A stretch of DNA of 44,553 nucleotides from Campylobacterota bacterium (GTDB taxonomy: Bacteria > Babelota > Babeliae > Babelales > Chromulinivoraceae), in NCBI GenBank assembly GCA_002721975.1, contig PBME01000007.1, forward strand, positions 1 through 44,553, given 5' to 3'. The notes beneath the pieces were generated by a model. It was not told the origin of the DNA, searched no databases, and saw only the letters and a list, made by a program, of their open reading frames with translations. This document shows positions 25,737-32,874 of this stretch, piece by piece; position 1 is the stretch's first letter; each line of letters starts with the position of its first letter. Both the position numbers and the translations under genes were made by a program.

Positions 25737-26369
25737 TTACGTTGTATGGTTTTTTAGTAATAATTGGTCTGTTCTTTGTAAAAATATCTTTAATTTTTGA
25801 TAATCATTTTTACATAGCATCGCAAAAGTTTCGATAAAGTTATTCAGGTTCTCATTGTTGAGGACCTGTTTTTGCGTTAGTTGTTTGAGCATTGCAAGTA
25901 ATAATTCATCAAGATTAAAAATTTGATTTGAAAGGTTAAATAGTAAGTGTAAAAAATGTTCTTGAGCGAAAAACTGGTTATATTGTAATTCTTTTGCATT
26001 ATCAACAAAAGCATGAATCTTAGGAGGTCTTTCGGGCAGGTGGTAAAAAAACTTATTGTTTTCATAGTAGCCTACGGTGATGCAAGTAAATGTTGTTTGT
26101 AAAAATTCAAAAATTTGTGGTTGTTCTTGTTGTAGTTCTTCTTCTGTCTTTTGATATGGTACTGGCTGTCTAATAGGGTCCATAGATCCAGTTTTAATTG
26201 TATGTACAATACCAAATATTTGGAGTGATCCATGAGAGGTTATGACTAATGATCCAAAAGATGGAGTTTGATCCCATTGCCAGCATTGTGCTGTCCATTC
26301 TGAAAGATTACTTTCTATTATTTCTGCAAAAGAATTTTTTTCTATTTGTTTTGCTGTTTTGGTGTTCAT
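25737..26369 (-). CDS. HAS-barrel-like conserved protein
   Basis: 210 residues, no signal peptide. The first half looks like a HAS-barrel (HerA/ATP synthase-type beta-barrel): PSFGSLVITSHGSLQIFGIV, DPIRQPVPY, EEELQQEQPQIFEFLQTTFT and LPERPPKIHAFV. I recall this combination, with FGSLV, EQPQI and LPPRPPxLHxFV, from cyanobacterial proteins annotated as HAS barrel domain. Its role is not known. The second half is helical. It starts one base after the rnhB stop, so the two form an operon. Confidence 0.65.
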   Translation of the reverse strand: MNTKTAKQIEKNSFAEIIESNLSEWTAQCWQWDQTPSFGSLVITSHGSLQIFGIVHTIKTGSMDPIRQPVPYQKTEEELQQEQPQIFEFLQTTFTCITVGYYENNKFFYHLPERPPKIHAFVDNAKELQYNQFFAQEHFLHLLFNLSNQIFNLDELLLAMLKQLTQKQVLNNENLNNFIETFAMLCKNDYQKLKIFLQRTDQLLLKNHTT

Positions 26370-26370
26370 T

Positions 26371-27018
26371 TTATTCCTTAGATAATAGATTTTTCAGATA
26401 CGTATTGCGATGAAGAATTGAAGGTTGCCCAGATAAAATAGATTCTTGATGTTGTTTTGTTCCATATCCTTTGTGTTGCTTGAGGTTGTAAGAAGGAAAT
26501 GATGTATCAAGCCTTTGTAGTATTGTATCACGTGTAACTTTAGCAATGACGGAGGCAGCGGCAATAGAAGCAGATTTTGATTCACCTTTTATTAAGGATA
26601 CTTGCTTTATATTTTCATACAACGTATTAGACATATCAATTAACATGGCGTCTATTAAGATTATAGAGGGGGTTTGTACGCCAGGTTTTTGAAGATGCAT
26701 TAAGGCTTGTTTCATAGTAAGCTTGGTTGTCTGATAGATATTTTTTTGATCAATTATTCTTGAACTATTAATGCCGATACTATATGTACAATTACTTGTA
26801 AGCCATTCGTAGACTTCGAGCATAGTTTTTTTAGTTAGCTTTTTAGAGTCAGCTAATTTTGGATGATATTGGTTTTTATGTATAATTGCTGCGCATGTTA
26901 CAATTGGTCCAGCTAGGCAACCTCGTCCAACTTCGTCAATTCCGCATACTGATAAGTTTTTATTCCAAAATTTTTCTTCGTATTGGTATAATTGATAATT
27001 GTTTTTTTCTTTTACCAT
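26371..27018 (-). CDS. rnhB: Ribonuclease HII
   Basis: 215 residues, normal length. Active-site motifs: CGIDEVGRGCLAGP (first Asp-Glu pair), LADSKKLT, ILIDAMLID (third Asp) and SKSASIAAASVIAKVTRD with the final Asp. It removes RNA from RNA-DNA hybrids and single ribonucleotides in DNA. It is directly followed on the same strand by the HAS-barrel-like gene. Confidence 0.96.
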   Translation of the reverse strand: MVKEKNNYQLYQYEEKFWNKNLSVCGIDEVGRGCLAGPIVTCAAIIHKNQYHPKLADSKKLTKKTMLEVYEWLTSNCTYSIGINSSRIIDQKNIYQTTKLTMKQALMHLQKPGVQTPSIILIDAMLIDMSNTLYENIKQVSLIKGESKSASIAAASVIAKVTRDTILQRLDTSFPSYNLKQHKGYGTKQHQESILSGQPSILHRNTYLKNLLSKE

Positions 27019-27143
27019 AGTATTTTTGAAAAAAGAGTTAAATTTTCCATTTGACAGATAGTGGATTTCAGCTATTCTTTGAGCAATAAGTTGTTTTAAT
27101 CATACTACCATAATCTAAATTGTGTTAAAGTAAAGGAGTATTC

Positions 27144-27818
27144 ATGTCTCTTTCTACGGAGTTACGTGTTAAAGAACTTCTTAGGGAAAAAGGGTGGACA
27201 ACTAAGGTGCTAGCAGAAAAAACAGGGATGTCTGAAAGTTACCTTACACATATCAAAAATGGGACCAGGAGATGGAATGAAGATTCTTTAAGAAAATTGG
27301 CAAATGCTTTTGAAGTAAGTCCAATTGATCTGTTTATGCAACGTCGCAAGCGAACTGATAATATTGATAATAATGTAAGTTTGCCTGATAAAACAGATAT
27401 CATGTTAAAGTTAGATGTTGTACCAGTGATGGGTGATATCCCATCAAATCCTTCTCCTTATACCAATCAGTTAATGCAAACAACTACTGGTTATAAGGAT
27501 GTTTTTGTTTCAGGGATTAATGTGACAGACACTTCTGTTTTTGCATTAGCTATTGATAATAATAATTTAGCTCCAACTTTTAACAAAGGTGATAAAATTG
27601 TTATTTCTCCTGAAGTTTGGGTGAGATCTGGCCATATTGGTGCCGTAGAATACGGTAACGATACACCTAAAAAAGCAATTATGAAGGTTACATATTCTGA
27701 TAATTATATTTTACTTTCACCGTTAAATCATAAAGATGCTCCTATTGCTCTATTAAGAGGTAAGGATTATTTTAGAAGTATTGGTAGAGTAATTCAAAGA
27801 ATACAAGATTTTGAGTAA
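27144..27818 (+). CDS. XRE-family regulator with S24-like C-terminal domain
   Basis: 224 residues behind AAAGGAG. Residues about 6-64 form an HTH_XRE domain (TKVLAEKTGMSESYLTHIKN). A linker follows, then a LexA/CI-type domain starting at VPVMGDIP (93-100). In S24 peptidases the serine sits in a D-S-M-x-P motif; here the same place reads NNLAP (140-144), so the nucleophile is Asn141. The lysine region (KAIMKVTY, about K181) is kept. It should bind DNA as a repressor, but probably cannot self-cleave in the RecA-dependent way. Likely ligand- or oligomer-controlled. It is followed by the ribosomal genes on the same strand. Confidence 0.75.
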   Translation: MSLSTELRVKELLREKGWTTKVLAEKTGMSESYLTHIKNGTRRWNEDSLRKLANAFEVSPIDLFMQRRKRTDNIDNNVSLPDKTDIMLKLDVVPVMGDIPSNPSPYTNQLMQTTTGYKDVFVSGINVTDTSVFALAIDNNNLAPTFNKGDKIVISPEVWVRSGHIGAVEYGNDTPKKAIMKVTYSDNYILLSPLNHKDAPIALLRGKDYFRSIGRVIQRIQDFE

Positions 27819-27939
27819 GAATTGCTTTGTATAAGCAAAAACTAGCAATAATTCAAGATTTTGATACAGTATATTATATAGTTATAAACCTATTATGCCG
27901 AATAGTATCTTTCGGTATAACATCCATATAGGGAGTCTT

Positions 27940-28476
27940 ATGTTTAGATACGAAGTCTTATTTTTAGCAAGTCCTGAAATTACAAAGGATGAATCTGAAA
28001 ATATAAAAAGTCATTTTTCAAAATCAATCCGTGCTCACAAAGGTGATATGCTTTCATTTGAAAGATGGGGTAAATATCGTTTAGCTTATCCTGTTAACAA
28101 AAATGAGTATGGTGTATACTTTTTAACTCGTTTTGAAGTAGAGCAAGATCAAAAAAACAAATTAATTGCAGCGTTAAAAGAAGCGTTTGTATTTAAATTT
28201 GATAATCTTGTAATGAAAAGTCATTTTGAAAAGCTTGATTCAACTGCATCATTAGAGTATCGTCGCCCAGAATCATTAGAAGACAATCCTCAAGATGTTG
28301 ATACATTCTTAAAGCGTAATGACATGGAAGGTCTCTTGAAAAAAGGACCAGCGCGTAAGAACGTAGAAAACAAAGAAGCTGCAGGTGTTTATAAAAATGC
28401 TTCAGATAAACAAAATGTTGTAGAAGATAAAGCTGTAAACGAAGAGATTGAACATGACGAAGAAAATAAAGCTTAA
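27940..28476 (+). CDS. rpsF: Ribosomal protein S6 with long charged C-terminal tail
   Basis: 178 residues from the ATG at 27940, chosen because AGGGAG lies just upstream and S6 proteins begin with a short strand like [12 protein letters not shown]. The S6 core runs to about residue 95 ([36 protein letters not shown]). The remaining 80 residues are a charged, probably disordered tail (ending [10 protein letters not shown]), longer than in most bacteria. Part of the tail DNA also encodes the start of S18. It binds 16S rRNA with S18 in the platform of the small subunit. Confidence 0.93.
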   Translation: MFRYEVLFLASPEITKDESENIKSHFSKSIRAHKGDMLSFERWGKYRLAYPVNKNEYGVYFLTRFEVEQDQKNKLIAALKEAFVFKFDNLVMKSHFEKLDSTASLEYRRPESLEDNPQDVDTFLKRNDMEGLLKKGPARKNVENKEAAGVYKNASDKQNVVEDKAVNEEIEHDEENKA

Positions 28477-28741
28477 AATTAGTGCGCGTTTATTAAAAAA
28501 ACGTTTTCGTAAAAAGAATGCAGGTTCTAGAAAACAATGTCGCTTTACAAACAATCCTGAAATGGCTCGAGATATTGATTATAAAAACACAGACCTGTTG
28601 TCAAAATTCTTAACAGAGCGTGGTAAGATTTTACCTTCACGTATTTCTGGCAATTCAAGCAAATTTCAACGTTTAGTATCACGTGAAATTAAAAAAGCTA
28701 GAATTATGGCATTATTACCGTTCTGTGCTACAGAATACTAA
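28454..28741 (+). CDS. rpsR: Ribosomal protein S18
   Basis: 95 residues. Core segments: [39 protein letters not shown] and the C-terminal [14 protein letters not shown], all typical of S18. The ATG at 28454 was chosen; a TTG two codons earlier is possible. The gene starts inside the last codons of rpsF, so translation is coupled. The ssb gene that often separates rpsF and rpsR is absent here, and rplI does not follow. Confidence 0.94.
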   Translation: MTKKIKLKISARLLKKRFRKKNAGSRKQCRFTNNPEMARDIDYKNTDLLSKFLTERGKILPSRISGNSSKFQRLVSREIKKARIMALLPFCATEY

Positions 28742-28753
28742 ATACAAATTTGT

Positions 28754-29494
28754 ATGACTTGCTATAAAATTGTTGTTGCATATGATGGAACTGGTTATCA
28801 TGGATGGCAGTTTCAACCTCATGCAACAACAATTACGCAAGTTCTTATCGATTCATTTTTTTCAGTTTTTCAACATAACATTACTATTTTGGGTGCATCA
28901 AGGACTGATGCAGGGGTACATGCTTTAGGTCAAGTTGCTATTGTGAGATCTCCTATTGATATTCCGGTCGCAAAAATTAAAAAAGCGTGGAATAATGCTT
29001 TGCCTGAACAAATAGTTATTCAACAAGTAGATAAATTAGATTCACTTGTTCATCCTCATACAGGTGTAAAACAAAAAATTTACATGTATCATTTTTTTTT
29101 AAAAAGACCTTTGCCGTTTTTTCAACGTTATGGTTGGTATATTAACCAACCGGTTGATATTAATTATTTAGAGAAATCTTTACAGGTTTTTGTGGGAAAA
29201 CATGATTTTAGATCGTTTTGCACTGGAGATGAAGCTCAAAGTACAATACGTGTAGTTGATAGTGCTGAAGTTAAGTTTATACCTGAGTATGGTGCTTATC
29301 GCATTGTTATAAAAGGAAAAGGTTTTTTACGGTACATGGTGAGACGTATAGTAGGAGCTTGTTTAACAGCTGCTTTACAAAAAGATGTAACCATTGAAGA
29401 TCTTCGTAAAGTGTTGCAAGCAAAAAATCCTTGCAATACTCTTCCAAATGCACCTGCAAAAGGTTTATTATTGTATCAAATTTTATATGAATAG
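28754..29494 (+). CDS. truA: tRNA pseudouridine(38-40) synthase TruA
   Basis: 246 residues, full length. The N-terminal YDGTGYHGWQFQP and the catalytic loop GASRTDAGVHALGQVA (Asp in RTDAGVHA) identify TruA. The C-terminal half has HDFRSFCTGD and FLRYMVRRIVGACL. It modifies uridines 38-40 in the anticodon arm. It begins 12 bases after rpsR on the same strand, so it is part of the ribosomal-protein transcript. Confidence 0.96.
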   Translation: MTCYKIVVAYDGTGYHGWQFQPHATTITQVLIDSFFSVFQHNITILGASRTDAGVHALGQVAIVRSPIDIPVAKIKKAWNNALPEQIVIQQVDKLDSLVHPHTGVKQKIYMYHFFLKRPLPFFQRYGWYINQPVDINYLEKSLQVFVGKHDFRSFCTGDEAQSTIRVVDSAEVKFIPEYGAYRIVIKGKGFLRYMVRRIVGACLTAALQKDVTIEDLRKVLQAKNPCNTLPNAPAKGLLLYQILYE

Positions 29495-29504
29495 GGAGGG
29501 CTAT

Positions 29505-30059
29505 ATGAATTTTGGAAAAAAAATAATTTCTATAGTTTTTATAGTTGTTATAGGTGTGTTTTTTTATCGGCAACAACAACTTGATGGAATTTGTGATATG
29601 AACTATGAAAGAGATTTTTCTGCCATTGAAAATCTTTTTCATAAAGGTGATAACTGGTACTGGATGATTAGTGATTATAGTAGAAAAGTTGGTTTTTCTT
29701 TAGAATTTATGCTAAAAAATAAAACGTCATCTCAACATTTAAAATTGCATGATCTTATAACAAAAGTTTTATATGTAGAGGGTAAGTTAGCTGGTTTCAT
29801 AGGTTATTATCCAAAATCACCTTATACATGGCAGTTTTTGTTTTTATTAGTAGATCAAGATTTTAGAGGTAAGGGCTTTGCAAAGCAATTACTAAAATAT
29901 GCAGTAGATGACATGGTACATCGTGGTGCTATTAAGATTGACTTAGTAACACGTGTTGATAATGCAAGGTCTCAAGGGCTATATCAAAAATTTGGGTTTA
30001 AAAAAACTGGGGAAACAGAAGAACATGTCCTTATGGCATGGAGAAAAGATCAGGGGTAA
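29505..30059 (+). CDS. Membrane-anchored GNAT acetyltransferase
   Basis: 184 residues from the ATG at 29505, which has AGGGAGGG upstream; a longer frame starting inside truA is rejected. Residues 5-21 (KIISIVFIVVIGVFFYR) form a signal anchor. The rest is a GNAT fold: GKLAGFIGYY (strand 4), LLVDQDFRGKGFAKQLL (acetyl-CoA loop R-x-x-G-x-G/A) and NARSQGLYQKFGFKKTGETE. An N-terminal anchor on a GNAT domain is uncommon and would place the enzyme either at the cytoplasmic membrane face or outside. Substrate unknown. It lies 10 bases after truA. Confidence 0.75.
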   Translation: MNFGKKIISIVFIVVIGVFFYRQQQLDGICDMNYERDFSAIENLFHKGDNWYWMISDYSRKVGFSLEFMLKNKTSSQHLKLHDLITKVLYVEGKLAGFIGYYPKSPYTWQFLFLLVDQDFRGKGFAKQLLKYAVDDMVHRGAIKIDLVTRVDNARSQGLYQKFGFKKTGETEEHVLMAWRKDQG

Positions 30060-30118
30060 GTAACAAATAAAAAATTGTTGCTTATAAAATAAAGAAGTAA
30101 TTTAAGAGGATTTAGAAT

Positions 30119-30748
30119 ATGAAAAAAAAGTTTTTATCTGTAGTTGCTGCTTTTTGCATAGGTTATTGGCACCAAACAGATGCTGAAGCAGTCTCAATTG
30201 TTGTTCCTAAGCAATGCTTAGTTGAAAAAGCGTCACTTGTTTTGTATATGTTAGATGATTTAGGGCAGCCATGTGTTGGAACATGTCGCTTAAGCGAAAC
30301 GTTTGAACAAAAAACTATTTTACAAAAAGATCTACAGATACAATTTCAAGATTGTATTGATAAAGTTTCTAATTCAATTGATGTGACTCACACTTCAAAA
30401 CCTAAAGAACACGAAGTTCTTTTGCACATTGAATTTCAAGAAGATATGAAGGTAATGCGTGTTTTAATTGTTAAAGATACATTGCTAGCAGATAATCCAT
30501 TTGATGTTTTATCTATACCTGTAAATAATGTTGATATGCCAACAATCCAAGAAGAGGATGAATTCGATCATTTATCTGATTTAGTAGTTGATATTGATCC
30601 TGTTAAAATAAAAAAATCAGCTATGAAATATCAACCTCAATCATTACACCAATATGCGCTGTATGCAAAAATTTATGTAATGATGCAATATAAATATGTA
30701 AAACGTAAATTTCAAAATTTAGCGCAATGGTTAAACATAAAGAAATAA
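30119..30748 (+). CDS. Exported hypothetical protein
   Basis: 209 residues with a signal peptide at 1-23 (FLSVVAAFCIGYWHQTDAEA). The next 100 residues look beta-rich (SIVVPKQCLVEKASLVLYML) with three cysteines. An acidic stretch (IQEEDEFDHLSDLVVDIDP) is followed by a basic, aromatic C-terminal helix. No family recognised. Its last 22 bases overlap the start of rsmE, so the two are coupled. Confidence 0.6.
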   Translation: MKKKFLSVVAAFCIGYWHQTDAEAVSIVVPKQCLVEKASLVLYMLDDLGQPCVGTCRLSETFEQKTILQKDLQIQFQDCIDKVSNSIDVTHTSKPKEHEVLLHIEFQEDMKVMRVLIVKDTLLADNPFDVLSIPVNNVDMPTIQEEDEFDHLSDLVVDIDPVKIKKSAMKYQPQSLHQYALYAKIYVMMQYKYVKRKFQNLAQWLNIKK

Positions 30749-31479
30749 CAAAAGTTGATGCTAAACATCAGTTTGCATTTTATTTAGAAGATATTACAAA
30801 CTTTATAAATTCTTTAAAGTTGGTAACATTGCGTAATAAAGATTTGCATCATAGGTTATCTCGAGTTGTTAAATTAGCGGCAGGGGATACTTTTATTTTA
30901 TTTAATACTGTATCTCATGTCGTATGTGAATTGTTAGAGTATACAAAGCAAGAAGTAATAATTCGTATAGTTGCAGTTAAAAATAATACAATAATTACAC
31001 CACAAATTGTATATATGTTGCCGCTGTTAAAAAAAGAAGCTTTGCAAGATGCAGTCTATTCTTTAACAGAAATAGGTGTTAACGTTATCCAGTTAGTTGT
31101 TACTCAAAAATCTCGACAATCTATTACTAGTAAAGAATTTGAACGTTTGAAAAAAACAATTATTTCTGCAGCTGAACAGTCTAAAAATTACGTATTTCCT
31201 GATTTGCAAGAAGCAGTAACACTATCTTTGTATGTTTCAAACATTGCAAAAAACAGCAACAAAATATTATTTGATGTCGATGGAACATCTTTTTTTACAT
31301 TGCGTAGCGAATTGCAAAATAAAGATTGTTGTTTAATGGTTGGTCCTGAAGGTGGTTTAGTAAAAGATGAAATAGATTTACTCAAAAAAAATAATTTTAA
31401 ACTTTGTCTTTTAACACCAACAGTTTTACGTGCTGTACAAGCAGTTGCAGTAAGTTCTGCACTATGTCGATTACAATAA
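30727..31479 (+). CDS. rsmE: 16S rRNA m3U1498 methyltransferase RsmE
   Basis: 250 residues. An N-terminal PUA-like domain (HHRLSRVVKLAAGDTFILF) precedes a SPOUT domain: LLKKEALQDAVYSLTEIGVN, EQSKNYVFP, CCLMVGPEGGLVKDEIDLL and LTPTVLRAVQAVAVSSAL. The VGPEGG loop is intact, but the usual LRTETA of the third SAM-binding loop reads LRAVQA here, so the conserved Glu is lost. It normally methylates U1498 of 16S rRNA. The start overlaps the preceding exported gene by 22 bases and lacks its own ribosome binding site. Confidence 0.9.
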   Translation: MVKHKEITKVDAKHQFAFYLEDITNFINSLKLVTLRNKDLHHRLSRVVKLAAGDTFILFNTVSHVVCELLEYTKQEVIIRIVAVKNNTIITPQIVYMLPLLKKEALQDAVYSLTEIGVNVIQLVVTQKSRQSITSKEFERLKKTIISAAEQSKNYVFPDLQEAVTLSLYVSNIAKNSNKILFDVDGTSFFTLRSELQNKDCCLMVGPEGGLVKDEIDLLKKNNFKLCLLTPTVLRAVQAVAVSSALCRLQ

Positions 31480-31482
31480 TAT

Positions 31483-32127
31483 TTACTTTATTGCGGGACT
31501 TTGTAAATATCTTGGCATCAGGTATGAAGGTTCAGTTTGTTTTTGTTGTAATTGATTATATGTGTACTCAGCTAAAGATTCTATAGAGCTGAATAAAGGC
31601 GCTTCCTGAGGGAAAATAATATTTTTTGTTTCAGCTAATAATTGTTGTTGGTACATTTTTGCACCGTTTCCTAACAAGGTTAGAGATTCTTTTTGAGAGT
31701 TTATTTTTTGTATAAGGTCTTCAATGGAGCAGTAGCCATGTTCATTACTATAACTTGTCTTAAAAGCATAAAACACATGTTTTGCAAATGCATTAAGTAT
31801 TGCAAGAGAAGGTTGTGTTTGTTTAGCAAGTAATAAGTCTAGAGCAGAAGCACTAATAAGAGGTGTTTTAGTAACGAAGTGAATGCCATTTACTGTAGTA
31901 ATAAGAGCTCTTAGTGTGTTGTAAGGACCAGGTCCTGTATTTACGGCAATGCATGAAAGATCTTGTAAAGAGACATTTTGTTTTTTGAGTAAATTATCGA
32001 TATGTGGAATTGTAAGTTTGACAGCTTGAACTTTATTTTCTTGGATAGTATGTTCAACTTTTCCTTTACTACATAGAGCTATTTCAATGTGTTCGTATGG
32101 ATATTGTAGAATAAGGTAATATTTCAT
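31483..32127 (-). CDS. tsaB: TsaB-like protein (t6A37 tRNA modification)
   Basis: 214 residues. The ASKHA-type fold of TsaB shows in ILQYPYEHIEIALC, LLKKQNVSLQDLSCIAVNTG, PGPYNTLRALITTVNGI (usual form GPGSFTGLRIG) and TPLISASALDLLL. TsaB partners with TsaD and TsaE to make threonylcarbamoyladenosine at position 37 of ANN-decoding tRNAs. The deviation of the GPGSFT motif suggests divergence, typical for TsaB. It starts 5 bases after a small zinc-ribbon gene and converges on rsmE. Confidence 0.85.
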   Translation of the reverse strand: MKYYLILQYPYEHIEIALCSKGKVEHTIQENKVQAVKLTIPHIDNLLKKQNVSLQDLSCIAVNTGPGPYNTLRALITTVNGIHFVTKTPLISASALDLLLAKQTQPSLAILNAFAKHVFYAFKTSYSNEHGYCSIEDLIQKINSQKESLTLLGNGAKMYQQQLLAETKNIIFPQEAPLFSSIESLAEYTYNQLQQKQTEPSYLMPRYLQSPAIK

Positions 32128-32132
32128 AAAGT

Positions 32133-32309
32133 TTATTTTTTCCGAGGTTTTTGTTGTTGTAAATACATTCCAAAATAATCATACTCAAGAACTTTTTCTT
32201 TCTTAAGCGTAATTTTGCCACAATTGAGGCACTTCCAGCCTTCAAAATTCAAAAAATGATCAAAGAAAGACTGTTGAACCATCAAGCCCGAACACTTTCT
32301 GCACTGCAT
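32133..32309 (-). CDS. 58-residue zinc-ribbon protein
   Basis: A short minus-strand gene with GGAG seven bases before its ATG. The protein starts MQCRKCSGLM, continues through FEGWKCLNCGK and ends in a basic tail (QQQKPRKK). The two C-x2-C knuckles, about 20 residues apart, form a classic zinc ribbon. It resembles small zinc-ribbon regulators or RNA-binding proteins found near translation genes, but I cannot name the family. It lies 5 bases upstream of tsaB, so both are likely on one transcript. It is too short for a 60-residue cutoff and could easily be missed. Confidence 0.75.
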   Translation of the reverse strand: MQCRKCSGLMVQQSFFDHFLNFEGWKCLNCGKITLKKEKVLEYDYFGMYLQQQKPRKK

Positions 32310-32337
32310 TTCATTTCTCCATTTTAAAACCTTAATA

Positions 32338-32372
32338 ATTATATGTTAAAATAGAAATTGAAGTAAAGTCAA
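32338..32372 (-). promoter_or_regulatory. Possible promoter of the zinc-ribbon-tsaB unit
   Basis: On the minus strand TTGACT (32372-32367) is followed after 18 bases by TAACAT (32348-32343), and a TATAAT lies just beyond (32343-32338). The first start codon is about 30 bases further on. Plausible but unproven in AT-rich DNA. Confidence 0.35.
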
Positions 32373-32380
32373 GAATTTGA

Positions 32381-32776
32381 TTATGTTAAGAATTGTAAAT
32401 AAGTTTCTAATATTAAAGCAGCTGCAATTGCATGTTCTTTTGTGCTGTCAGTTTTTGAATGAGACCTTTGTATATTTTTAGCGTGTTTGCTTGATAGTCG
32501 TTCGTCCCACAAAATATATTTTTTATCAGGAAATTTTTCTTGAATAGTTTCTTTTTGTAAAAGAATTTTTTGGGTTTGTTGGCTTTCTTTTCCTCTCATT
32601 GTTCGTGGGTACCCTATAACAATAGTATCAATGCTTTCTTTTGTAAAAAGATCAGTAAGAAATGAAAATAAATTTTCAGTTTTAATTGTTGTATATGGGG
32701 TAGCAATTATCTTTAAAGGATCACTTAATGCGGTGCCAATCCAAGCATCTCCTAAATCAAGAGCTAGTACTTTCAT
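32381..32776 (-). CDS. ruvX: RuvX/YqgF family nuclease
   Basis: 131 residues from the ATG at 32776. A longer frame to 32848 adds a low-complexity lead not seen in the family. RNase H-like motifs: LALDLGDAWIGTALSDP (first Asp), IDTIVIGYP, PRTMRGKES and LWDERLSSKHA. The last acidic residue lies in the usual place near the C-terminus (STKEHAIAAALILETYL; family form D-x-x-AA). RuvX is implicated in Holliday-junction resolution and in 16S rRNA 5' end processing. Divergent from the AGCS gene. Confidence 0.92.
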   Translation of the reverse strand: MKVLALDLGDAWIGTALSDPLKIIATPYTTIKTENLFSFLTDLFTKESIDTIVIGYPRTMRGKESQQTQKILLQKETIQEKFPDKKYILWDERLSSKHAKNIQRSHSKTDSTKEHAIAAALILETYLQFLT

Positions 32777-32874
32777 AATAGGTCTTTCTTTGTTCGTTAT
32801 TTTTTTTGAATTTGCTATAATTTTCGTATATTTGCTTACTGATAGCAAGAAAATATTTTATCGTTAGGAACATT

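Noticed and set aside
27895-27939. Longer N-terminus for ribosomal protein S6
   Set aside because: AGGGAG sits directly before the ATG at 27940, and the S6 fold begins there.
29394-29504. Longer N-terminus for the GNAT protein, inside truA
   Set aside because: These codons are the end of truA in another frame; AGGGAGGG precedes the ATG at 29505.
30056-30086. Hairpin TAAGTAACAA / TTGTTGCTTA after the GNAT gene considered as a terminator
   Set aside because: No T-tract follows the stem, and the pairing has a G-U in a short AT-rich stem.
32777-32848. Longer N-terminus for RuvX
   Set aside because: Adds a low-complexity Lys/Ile stretch; RuvX proteins begin close to the LALDLG strand.
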